The notes under the pieces are model-generated. The model was not told the DNA's origin, did not search any database, and worked only from the letters and a program-made list of their open reading frames with translations. From NCBI GenBank assembly GCA_030028905.1, contig JALDYZ010000004.1, positions 186,001-250,000 on the forward strand: a DNA stretch of 64,000 nucleotides, read 5' to 3'. This document shows, one piece after another, positions 16,346 to 23,441 of this stretch (the first letter of the stretch is position 1; each line of letters opens with the position of its first letter). Origin of the DNA: Ferirhizobium litorale. Lineage in GTDB: Bacteria; Pseudomonadota; Alphaproteobacteria; Rhizobiales; Rhizobiaceae. A program made the position numbers and the translations under genes.

Positions 16346-16900
16346 ATGACCACAAACAGGGGACGCCATTTCGATGTAATCGGCCAGCTTGCCTCGCTGC
16401 GCCGCTATGCGCGCTCGCTCGTGCGCGATTCCGATGACGCGGAAGATCTCGTCCATGACGCGCTCATCAAGGCTTATGAAGGCAGGCAGGGTTTCAGGCC
16501 TGGCACAAACGTCCGCAAGTGGCTGTTTTCGATCCTGCACAATACCCACGTGGACCGGTTGCGCCGGACCAAGGCATTGCAAAGGCGGCACGAGGCGCTC
16601 GGTCAGATCGTCGAGCAATCGATGGCCGCAAGCCAGGATCACTCCGTGCGGCTGCGCCAGGTCCGCGAGGCCTTCTTCCAACTGCCGGAAGAGCAGCGTG
16701 AGGCGCTCCATCTCGTGACCATGGAAGAACTCTCCTACGAAGAAGCCGCCGGTGCGCTCGGCATACCCGTCGGCACGCTGATGTCGCGCATATCCCGCGC
16801 ACGGGCGCGCCTCCGATCAATCGAAGATGCAACAACCGATCAGAACGATCAGTTCCGCCACCTGCGGATCGTTGGAGGAACCGACGATGACAGCCATTGA
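16346..16900 (+). CDS. RNA polymerase ECF-type sigma factor
   Basis: 184-aa extracytoplasmic-function sigma factor. Region 2 spans about residues 15-80 (LRRYARSLVRDSDDAEDLVHDAL, GTNVRKWLFSILHNTHVD) and region 4 about 105-158 (LPEEQREALHLVTMEELSYEEAA, GTLMSRISRARARL). It overlaps by 14 nt the anti-sigma gene that follows. No ribosome site precedes ATG 16346, consistent with either a leaderless transcript or a later start. The place next to lpiA-acvB suggests, but does not prove, that it responds to envelope or acid stress. Confidence 0.92.
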   Translation: MTTNRGRHFDVIGQLASLRRYARSLVRDSDDAEDLVHDALIKAYEGRQGFRPGTNVRKWLFSILHNTHVDRLRRTKALQRRHEALGQIVEQSMAASQDHSVRLRQVREAFFQLPEEQREALHLVTMEELSYEEAAGALGIPVGTLMSRISRARARLRSIEDATTDQNDQFRHLRIVGGTDDDSH

Positions 16901-17660
16901 TCCAATCCTGGAATCCGAACTGCATGCCTATGTCGACGATCAACTCGACGTCGCCCGGCGAATCGAGGTGGAGGCCTATCTCTCCGAGAACCCGTCCATG
17001 GCCGCGCAGGTGATGGCGGATCTCAGCACCAAAGGTGAATTGCGTCTGGCGCTCGCCAATCAATCCTCGACCCTGCGCGCCGAGACGCGGGAAGCGGCAA
17101 GAAAGCTCGAGCGCAGCCTGTCGCAATGGCGCGTCGTCGCCGGGCTGCAGCGGGCGGCTGCCGTCATCGCCCTGGTCGGGGCGGGCTGGATCGCCAATTC
17201 CTATGTCGGTCCGTTTTCGGCAACAGAGGTCATCGCTTCGGTCCCGCCGCCGATATTCGTCGAAGAGGCGGTCCGCGCCCACCAGACGACGATGCTGCGC
17301 GAAACCATGCCGTCGCAGGCGGTCCTTGCGACCTATGATCCGAATGACATCCGTGCAGCGACTGCCATCGTGATGCCGGAGGTCCCCAAGGACTGGTCGG
17401 TCGTCGACGTGCAGATCTATCCGTCCGCCTTCGGCCCGAGCGTCGAGATGGTAATCGAGCCAAAGGACGGCGAACGGCTGTCGCTTTTCGCTGTCCGCCC
17501 CGGCAGTTTCGCGGTCCAGCGCGTGCTGCAGTTCAACAGGGACGGCGTCGAGGCCTCCTACTGGCAAATCGGCGAGGTCGCCTATGCGCTGGTTTCGGAC
17601 GGCAAGGATGCCGTGAAACTGAGCGATGCGGCGAACAAGCTGCTGCGCACACTTTACTAG
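16887..17660 (+). CDS. Anti-sigma factor, single-pass membrane protein
   Basis: 257-aa partner of the ECF factor immediately upstream. The N-terminal cytosolic part (ILESELHAYVDDQLDVARRIEVEAYL core) has the form of a sigma-binding ASD domain without an obvious HxxxCxxC zinc motif. One membrane helix lies near residues 88-105 (AAAVIALVGAGWIANSYVG), followed by a periplasmic domain. The start at ATG 16887 has GGAGGAA 8 nt upstream and overlaps the sigma gene, so the pair is translationally coupled. Confidence 0.86.
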   Translation: MTAIDPILESELHAYVDDQLDVARRIEVEAYLSENPSMAAQVMADLSTKGELRLALANQSSTLRAETREAARKLERSLSQWRVVAGLQRAAAVIALVGAGWIANSYVGPFSATEVIASVPPPIFVEEAVRAHQTTMLRETMPSQAVLATYDPNDIRAATAIVMPEVPKDWSVVDVQIYPSAFGPSVEMVIEPKDGERLSLFAVRPGSFAVQRVLQFNRDGVEASYWQIGEVAYALVSDGKDAVKLSDAANKLLRTLY

Positions 17661-17695
17661 TTCCAATCCTACCATTCCCACAACGGAGTATCACG

Positions 17696-18412
17696 ATGAA
17701 TACAACGCCTCCAAGGTTTGGCTACAATGCAGCGGCACAGTCCGCTGCCCTGTTCGACGAGGGACTGCGCAAGCACATGCTGCGCGTCTACAACTACATG
17801 GGTGCGGGCCTCGTCATCACCGGCCTCATAGCCTTCTTCGTCGGCTCGACGCCGGCGCTCTACGTGCCGATCTTCTCCTCTCCGCTGAAGTGGGTGGTGA
17901 TGCTGGCACCGCTGGCCTTCGTGTTCTTCTTCACGTTCCGCATCCAGACGATGTCGGCCAGCGCCGCGCAGCTGACATTCTGGGCGTTCTGCGCCGTGAT
18001 GGGCCTGTCGCTCGCCTCGGTGTTCCTCGTCTTTACCGGCACCAGCATCGCCCGCACCTTCTTCATCGCCGCAACGATGTTCGGGGCCACCAGCCTCTAC
18101 GGCTACGTGACCAAGCGTGACCTGTCGCAATTCGGCTCGTTCCTGATCATGGGCCTCATCGGCGTCATCATTGCATCGATCGTCAACATCTTCCTTGGGT
18201 CGAGCGCCCTGCAGTTCGCGATCTCGGTCATCGGCATCGTCGTCTTCGTCGGCCTGACCGCCTGGGATACGCAGAACATCAAGGAACAGTATGCCGAAAA
18301 CTTCGACGAAGAGTCGCAGCAGAAGCTTGCCGTGTTCGGCGCCCTGTCGCTGTACCTGAATTTCGTCAACATCTTCCAGCTTTTGCTGAACTTCACCGGC
18401 GAACGGGAATAG
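17696..18412 (+). CDS. Bax inhibitor-1/YccA family membrane protein
   Basis: 238-aa protein with seven predicted membrane helices. Family features include the N-terminal GLRKHMLRVYNYMGAGLVITG, ATMFGATSLYGYVTKRDLS and the C-terminal ALSLYLNFVNIFQLLLNF. BI-1 relatives act as pH-sensitive calcium leak channels or interact with membrane quality control (YccA with FtsH). A CGGAG ribosome site lies 9 nt before ATG 17696. It follows the anti-sigma gene by 35 bp on the same strand and could be read through from it. Confidence 0.94.
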   Translation: MNTTPPRFGYNAAAQSAALFDEGLRKHMLRVYNYMGAGLVITGLIAFFVGSTPALYVPIFSSPLKWVVMLAPLAFVFFFTFRIQTMSASAAQLTFWAFCAVMGLSLASVFLVFTGTSIARTFFIAATMFGATSLYGYVTKRDLSQFGSFLIMGLIGVIIASIVNIFLGSSALQFAISVIGIVVFVGLTAWDTQNIKEQYAENFDEESQQKLAVFGALSLYLNFVNIFQLLLNFTGERE

Positions 18413-18536
18413 TTCGCGGCCGCCGGGCCCGCCTCTCTCTGCCCGGCACCCCCCTCCACACCAAGCGGCCGTTGCCCGCCCCTTTTCCCCAGGGGCGCGC
18501 AACAACTCGTCCGAAATTCCAGGAGCATGTCAGACC

Positions 18537-19094
18537 ATGGACCACAACGACCGTCAGGCAATCGAAGGACTCTTCGGAAAGCTATCCGACGTAGAACGCC
18601 AGAGCGGCCCACGCGATGCCGAGGCGGAGACCTACATCAAGGACCGCGTCAGCGCGCAACCCGCCTCTCCCTACTTCATGGCGCAGACGATCGTCGTGCA
18701 GGAACAAGCGCTCTCCACCGCGCAGCAGCGCATCGAGGAGCTTGAGTACCAATTGGCGAACCGCCCGGCTGCGGGCGGCCTGCTGTCGTCGCTGTTTGGC
18801 GGCGGACGCCCTTCACCGCGCCCCACCATGCCGCGCCCTGCGCCTCACAACGCGCCTTCCGGGATGCAGCCCGGCCAGCCTGCAGCAGGCCCATGGGGAC
18901 AGCAAGGCATGCAACCGCGCGGCGGGGGGTTCCTTGCGGGTGCGGCCCAGACGGCGATGGGCGTCGCCGGTGGTGTCCTGCTCGGCAATGCCATTGCGGG
19001 TATTCTCGGTGGTGACGAAGCACAGGCCGCCGAAGACAAGCAGCCAGAGGACGAGGCCAATATCGATGACGGCCTCGGCGACATGGAGTTTTGA
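18537..19094 (+). CDS. DUF2076 domain-containing protein
   Basis: 185-aa protein. The N-terminal 75 residues are a helical DUF2076 region (DRQAIEGLFGKLSDVERQSGPRD core, PYFMAQTIVVQEQAL, RIEELEYQL). A Pro/Gly-rich linker follows, then a hydrophobic Gly/Ala segment (GAAQTAMGVAGGVLLGNAIAG) and an acidic tail (DEANIDDGLGDMEF). The function of the family is not known to me beyond occurrence in proteobacterial envelopes. It is followed by a good intrinsic terminator. Confidence 0.88.
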   Translation: MDHNDRQAIEGLFGKLSDVERQSGPRDAEAETYIKDRVSAQPASPYFMAQTIVVQEQALSTAQQRIEELEYQLANRPAAGGLLSSLFGGGRPSPRPTMPRPAPHNAPSGMQPGQPAAGPWGQQGMQPRGGGFLAGAAQTAMGVAGGVLLGNAIAGILGGDEAQAAEDKQPEDEANIDDGLGDMEF

Positions 19095-19137
19095 TCAACT
19101 TCCGCCGCCAACCTGAAACTGACGGCGCCAACCACCC

Positions 19138-19167
19138 AAGCCCCGGTGCAAGCATCGGGGCTTTCTT
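19138..19167 (+). terminator. Intrinsic terminator after the DUF2076 gene
   Basis: aagccccg (19138-19145) pairs with cggggctt (19156-19163), followed by a T-rich stretch. The position 44 bp past the DUF2076 stop fits. It also separates that gene from the convergent outer-membrane protein gene ending at 19185. Confidence 0.8.
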
Positions 19168-19184
19168 CGTTCGAATATTATGAG

Positions 19185-19826
19185 CTAGAACTTCACGCCG
19201 ACGCCGATGGTGACCTGGTTTTGCTGGACATCCATTTTCACGCCGCCGAAATCGGCGCTGCCGTAGTCGTTGTAGCGGTATTCGGCACGACCGAAGACAT
19301 TGTTGGTAATGGCGTAGTCAAGGCCCGCGCCAACGGTCCAGCCATTAAGGGTTTCCTTGTCGTCATTGCCGGGCACGTCGACGAAACCGCGGGTGGCGGT
19401 CCAGCCGGCGGTACCATAGATCATGGCCCGATCGAACGTATATCCGAGACGGCCGCGAATGCCGCCTGCCCACTCGGTACCCACCTCGGCCGACGAGCCG
19501 AACAGATCGTTTCCGTTGTCGTTCCAGTTGTAATAGGCGTCGCCCTCGACGCCATAGACAAAATTGTTGTTCTGGAAGTTCCAGCCGGCAAAGGCGCCGA
19601 AGAGCCCGCCATCGAGATTCCTCGTCGTGTCGCTGCCGCCGGCACTGATGTCTCCATCGGCCCAGGTGCCACCCCCCTGCAGGCCAACGTAACCACCGGA
19701 CCAGGTGAACGCAGGGATTTCTTCGGCGATCGGCGCGGCTTCTGGGGGAGGCGTCAGGTCAGCGGCCAATGCCGTTCCCGCCAGCGCGGCAAATGTCGCA
19801 GCGGTCGCGATGAAGGACTTGATCAT
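19185..19826 (-). CDS. Outer-membrane beta-barrel protein (Omp25/Omp31-like)
   Basis: 213-aa secreted barrel. The signal peptide IKSFIATAATFAALAGTALA is followed by DLTPPPEAAP, typical of the rhizobial/Brucella Omp25-31 family. Alternating aromatic strands follow (WSGGYVGLQGGG, AFAGWNFQNNNFVYGVEGD, WAGGIRGRLGYTFDRAMIYGTAGW). The C-terminal residue is F (GVGVKF), the outer-membrane assembly signal. ATG 19826 is chosen because GGAG lies 9 nt upstream and the signal peptide starts there; an in-frame start at 19850 is less likely. Confidence 0.93.
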   Translation of the reverse strand: MIKSFIATAATFAALAGTALAADLTPPPEAAPIAEEIPAFTWSGGYVGLQGGGTWADGDISAGGSDTTRNLDGGLFGAFAGWNFQNNNFVYGVEGDAYYNWNDNGNDLFGSSAEVGTEWAGGIRGRLGYTFDRAMIYGTAGWTATRGFVDVPGNDDKETLNGWTVGAGLDYAITNNVFGRAEYRYNDYGSADFGGVKMDVQQNQVTIGVGVKF

Positions 19827-20204
19827 TGGACGACTCCATTTCACGCTCATTCTGTATTTCTTATATTAGGTTTCAGCACAAGAGTTTGAAGTAGCCGATT
19901 GACCAAAAATGCTCGTCAATCTGGTTCCACCCCATTTTTGATCCCGCACTGTTACTCTTGGAAACCACGTGCCTTCGGGGAAAGTTCCGGGGATGCCCCA
20001 TAAAGCACCGCTACAATTAATTGTAGCTCGTTTTCCGTCAAATGATGTCAACTTCTCGTGCCCGGCCGCATTTTCCAGTAGACAGCGCGAGACAAGCCTT
20101 GAGTTGCAGAACAATGCGAAGTTGAGTGTTACTCACGATCGTCCTGCCATTTCACCTTGGCGGGAGAAACAGGTAATATCTCGCCTTCGGCACTGGCTGG
20201 AATA
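19827..20204. promoter_or_regulatory. Divergent intergenic region with an 18-bp perfect palindrome
   Basis: This 378-bp region holds no recognisable gene. It contains gctacaattaattgtagc (20010-20027), an 18-bp perfect palindrome without spacer, plausible as a dimeric operator. A short GGGG-ATG-CCCC hairpin lies at 19989-20000. TAATAT at 20174-20179 could serve as a -10 for the plus-strand gene at 20205. The region separates the barrel gene from the first tandem paralogue. Confidence 0.4.
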
Positions 20205-21017
20205 ATGACACGCAAACCTTTTGTGAAGAAAGGCAGGTCGGTTTTCTGGATTTCGATTGCGCTCATCTGTGCTGCAATCGGGACAACACTTCTGCTCGCC
20301 AACGACATGCGCAATCTAAGAACCGCATTTCGTCACTATGACATTGCCTGGCCATTCGACGCCCCCTTGCAGCAATCCCCGGCACCGAACCGCCAGACCA
20401 CCGACAAGAGGGCGTCGCAACCCATCCAATTGCCCGACGGCTTCTTCCAGACCGAAAGACCCGATTCCCTTGGCAGATTCCAGCGGCAGGTCTACCTGAC
20501 GGGCCCCGACCTTTGTGCGCTATTCAACGATGCGGGCATCGCCAATACAGGATGGCAGGCAAGTCCTTTCAACCCGAATACCTTCGAGTGCATATCCGAG
20601 CGAAAGCTGGTCCGGATGGAGGATCCCGACAACTATGCGTCGTTCTTCCTGTCGATGAAGGGCACGCCCGACGGCGCCGTCAACGTGATCAGGATGAAGG
20701 CAATCCTGCCGGACAATGCCGACGGCCGGACGATGAAGCAAGAACTCGTCGAGACCATTAAGGTCCTGATCGACAACACCCATTGGAACGATTTCGCCCC
20801 GGCGGTCGAGAAAATCGCCAAGCTCGAGGATTTTGAGCTCGGCCGTTTCGGCGTCGAGCTGAAATTCTCGCGGGAGTTCGGCGACAGCCGCGGCTTCAAC
20901 CTGGTTCTTTCACTGGCCGGGCGGACTACGGAGTTACAGACGCGCTCCTACTTCGACCGCAACAAGTGGCTGCGTTTGCCGCAGCACCTAATCTCAACGC
21001 CGAAACAATTATTGTGA
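20205..21017 (+). CDS. Membrane-anchored protein of unrecognised family (tandem copy 1)
   Basis: 270-aa protein that I do not recognise. One N-terminal membrane helix (VFWISIALICAAIGTTLLLA, about residues 14-33) is preceded by Lys/Arg, so the remaining 235 residues are probably periplasmic. A Pro-rich linker leads into a domain with GRFQRQVYLTGPDLCALFNDAG, SERKLV, FFLSMKGTPDGAVNVIRMKAIL and TRSYFDRNKWLRLP (quoted cores). Two Cys (in DLCALF and FECISER) are conserved with copy 2 and could form a disulphide. It starts at ATG 20205; a TTG at 20157 in frame is less likely. It is 40 bp upstream of its paralogue. Confidence 0.75.
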   Translation: MTRKPFVKKGRSVFWISIALICAAIGTTLLLANDMRNLRTAFRHYDIAWPFDAPLQQSPAPNRQTTDKRASQPIQLPDGFFQTERPDSLGRFQRQVYLTGPDLCALFNDAGIANTGWQASPFNPNTFECISERKLVRMEDPDNYASFFLSMKGTPDGAVNVIRMKAILPDNADGRTMKQELVETIKVLIDNTHWNDFAPAVEKIAKLEDFELGRFGVELKFSREFGDSRGFNLVLSLAGRTTELQTRSYFDRNKWLRLPQHLISTPKQLL

Positions 21018-21040
21018 GCGCGGGCCGGGAAGCGCAATCC

Positions 21041-21053
21041 GGTGCGGGAGGAG
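21041..21053 (+). promoter_or_regulatory. Ribosome-binding site of tandem copy 2, complementary to the nearby small RNA
   Basis: GGTGCGGGAGGAG (21041-21053), with two extra matching bases at 21039-21040, is identical to 21949-21963. The minus-strand small RNA from that locus therefore carries a 15-nt perfect complement to this ribosome-binding site. It decides the start at ATG 21058. Confidence 0.55.
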
Positions 21054-21057
21054 CCGA

Positions 21058-21903
21058 ATGGCGATGGCGGGCAAATCTCTTGTGAGAAAAGGGAGGACGG
21101 TTTTCTGGATCTCGATTGCGCTCGTCTGTGCAGCAATCGGAACCACGCTTCTGCTCGCCAATGACATGCGCAATCTGAAAGCCGCATTGCGCCATTTTGA
21201 CGTTGCCTGGCCTATTGATACGCCCGCTCAACCTGATGCGCCGGTCCGGCCCGCCCCCGCCCCGAAACTCCAAACGACCGGAAGGAAGCCGCCAGAGCCC
21301 GCGCCGCCGCCGGTGCGCCTGCGCGCGAACTTCTATGAGCCCGAGAAACCGGAGATCCTCGGCAGTTTCCAACGGCAGGTCTATGTCGGAGGACCCGAGC
21401 TTTGTGCGCTGCTCAACGATGCAGGCTTCATCAACGCAGGTTGGCTGACGAGCCGTTTCAACGCGGATATTGCCGCGTGCTTTTCGGAACGGAAACTGGC
21501 CGCGACAAATCCCGAAGCCCAAGGATCGTTGTTCCTGTCCGTCAAAGGGTCCCCCGATGGCTCCATCAACGCGATACGGATGAAGATATTCTGGCTGGAC
21601 AATGCGGATGGCCAGACGTTGAAGCGAGAACTCATTGAAGCTTTGAGGATCGTGATCCAAAAGACCCACTGGACCGACTTCCTCGATGCAATCGAGCCAA
21701 TCGACAAGCTCGAGGATTTCAACGTTGACGGTTTCGGAGCGGATCTGACGTTTTCAAAGGAGGATGGCGGCAGCGACAGCCACGGCTTCCTCCTGATCTT
21801 GTCGATGGACGGCCAGGATCCGGCGCAACTACGCACTCGCTCCTATTTCGACCGCAAAGCCTGGCTGCACCTGCCCGGACATTTGACTACGCCCCAGGAA
21901 TGA
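21058..21903 (+). CDS. Membrane-anchored protein of unrecognised family (tandem copy 2)
   Basis: 281-aa paralogue of the preceding gene. The N-terminal helix is nearly identical (VFWISIALVCAAIGTTLLLA), followed by NDMRNLKAALRHFDVAWPID and a longer Pro-rich linker (PVRPAPAPKLQ, EPAPPPVRL). The same domain then follows: FQRQVYVGGPELCALLNDAG, SERKLA, LFLSVKGSPDGSINAIRMKI, RSYFDRKAWLHLP. Linkers diverge most and the membrane anchor least. The ribosome site GGGAGGAG sits 4 nt before ATG 21058 and is an exact complement of a loop/stem of the downstream antisense-strand RNA. Function unknown; location in the inner membrane with a periplasmic domain is inferred. Confidence 0.78.
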   Translation: MAMAGKSLVRKGRTVFWISIALVCAAIGTTLLLANDMRNLKAALRHFDVAWPIDTPAQPDAPVRPAPAPKLQTTGRKPPEPAPPPVRLRANFYEPEKPEILGSFQRQVYVGGPELCALLNDAGFINAGWLTSRFNADIAACFSERKLAATNPEAQGSLFLSVKGSPDGSINAIRMKIFWLDNADGQTLKRELIEALRIVIQKTHWTDFLDAIEPIDKLEDFNVDGFGADLTFSKEDGGSDSHGFLLILSMDGQDPAQLRTRSYFDRKAWLHLPGHLTTPQE

Positions 21904-21942
21904 CTGCAATGGACTGGGAACGAACGGACAATCCTAAAACGT

Positions 21943-22058
21943 AAAAGCCCGGTGCGGGAGGAGGTGCACCGGGCTCTTAAACCTGACTGACAACTGGGAG
22001 GAGGAGTGTTGCCAGTCCACTCGAAGAGACGCTGGGAGGAGGAGTGCGTCGCTTCGAT
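21943..22058 (-). ncRNA. Three-hairpin anti-Shine-Dalgarno small RNA, alpha-r14/NfeR1-like
   Basis: Read on the minus strand, three consecutive hairpins each expose a CCTCCTCCC loop. Hairpin 1 has arms 22046-22056 and 22022-22032 (CGAAGCGACGC with GCGTCTCTTCG, one mismatch). Hairpin 2 has arms 22008-22017 and 21985-21994. Hairpin 3 has arms 21966-21975 and 21946-21955 (AGCCCGGTGC/GCACCGGGCT), followed by a U-run (21943-21946 complement), making it the intrinsic terminator. TATATC (22070-22065) is a plausible -10, giving a transcript of about 116 nt from 22058. Three stem-loops with repeated anti-SD loops and this length are the hallmarks of the rhizobial alpha-r14 family (NfeR1 in Sinorhizobium), which binds ribosome sites of many mRNAs. 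The identity is inferred from architecture, not from alignment. Confidence 0.8.
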
Positions 22059-22212
22059 GATTTAGATATAAAGCATCTCCGCACAAAAAACAGCCACAAT
22101 ATTGCGATGCAGCAATGCTAAATTTGCATAGCTCAGCCGCGACGCCAACCCGTCAGCCAACCTTCGTTTGAGTATGGCTGTTGCACCCCCTGGACCTTGT
22201 CCAACGTTGCTC

Positions 22213-23262
22213 CTAGCGCGATCCCGACTTGAGGAAGTCCGCCGTTGCCAACTTCTCGCGGATATGATCGAGGTCAAAGCTGTTCTTCCGGCTGAGGCGC
22301 TCCTCCCAGTCGAGCGCCGACTGGACGATGACATCGAGACTGTCAAGCCTCGGCACCCATTGCAGCTTCTGCCGGATCAGCGAGGAATCGGCGACGACCG
22401 AGGCCGCATCGCCCGGCCGTCGAGGCGCATGGCTGACCTCGAAGGGACGACCATGAGCCGCCACAGCCTCGATGACCTGCAGAACGGAATATCCCTCGCC
22501 ATAACCGCAGTTCGCGACGAGCGACGGGCCGCCCGTGCGCAGGTAATCGAGCGCCTTCATATGAGCGTCCACCAGATCGCTGACATGAATGTAGTCACGG
22601 ATGCCAGTACCGTCAGAAGTCGGATAATCGGAGCCGTAGATCTCGACGGCGCCCCGCTTGCCGAGTGCCGCTTCGCAGGCGACCTTGATCAGGTGGGTGG
22701 CGCCTGTCGTCGACTGTCCGGTGCGGCCAAGCGGATCTGCACCGGCAACGTTGAAATAGCGCAGAGCAACATAATTGAAGTCGTGGGCGGCCGCAGTGTC
22801 GCGCAGCATGATTTCCGACATCAGCTTGGAGAAACCGTAGGGACTTTCCGGCGCCAATGGCGCCGTTTCGCCGACTGGCCGGTCGTTGTCCTGCGAGCCG
22901 TAGACGGCCGCGGTGGAGGAAAACACCAAGCAGCGCACCCCCGCCTCGACGGCAGCGGCAATCAGGTTGCGGGTCTTGGCGGTATTGTTCTCGTAGTACC
23001 AGAGCGGGTCGGACACCGATTCCGGAACGACGACGGAACCGGCAAAATGCACGATCGCATCGATCTCGTGCATGGCAAATATACCTTGCAGCAATGCCTT
23101 GTCGCCGGCGTCACCGAGATAAAAGCGCGCCTCCGGAGCAACCGCCCAGCGGAAGCCGGTGGACAGTTGATCGACAACGACGACGTCCTCGCCGGCATCC
23201 AGCAACGCCCACACCATATGACTGCCGATATAGCCGGCGCCGCCCGTTACCAGAACCGCCAT
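22213..23262 (-). CDS. galE: UDP-glucose 4-epimerase
   Basis: 349-aa short-chain dehydrogenase/reductase interconverting UDP-glucose and UDP-galactose for exopolysaccharide and LPS precursors. The NAD-binding GGAGYIG is at residues 7-13, the catalytic SST triad part at 115-117 (FSSTAAVYG) and YxxxK at Y142/K146 (SPYGFSK). RYFNVAGADP, GIRDYIHVSDLVDAH and PRRPGDAASVVAD are family motifs. It stands alone; the nearest gene on the same strand is the aminotransferase, 180 bp upstream. Confidence 0.95.
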   Translation of the reverse strand: MAVLVTGGAGYIGSHMVWALLDAGEDVVVVDQLSTGFRWAVAPEARFYLGDAGDKALLQGIFAMHEIDAIVHFAGSVVVPESVSDPLWYYENNTAKTRNLIAAAVEAGVRCLVFSSTAAVYGSQDNDRPVGETAPLAPESPYGFSKLMSEIMLRDTAAAHDFNYVALRYFNVAGADPLGRTGQSTTGATHLIKVACEAALGKRGAVEIYGSDYPTSDGTGIRDYIHVSDLVDAHMKALDYLRTGGPSLVANCGYGEGYSVLQVIEAVAAHGRPFEVSHAPRRPGDAASVVADSSLIRQKLQWVPRLDSLDVIVQSALDWEERLSRKNSFDLDHIREKLATADFLKSGSR

Positions 23263-23441
23263 AATCCAAACCTCCGACGCAATTCCATCGGAGCGACCAG
23301 ACCACGCAAGTTTCCTAAGAATGATGGCGATTCATGCTTAACGCACGGAAACTGCTTCGATTTTTTCGCCTATGGTAAGGAGCGAATTGACTCGATCGAT
23401 TGGATTTTACAGATCGGGACTCTTGCCTCCAGCCGCTCGTT

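Noticed and set aside
21941-22060. Repeated gggaggaggag on the plus strand read as a DNA repeat or multiple ribosome sites
   Set aside because: Each copy sits between complementary arms and no start codons follow in phase; the minus-strand small-RNA explanation accounts for all three copies.
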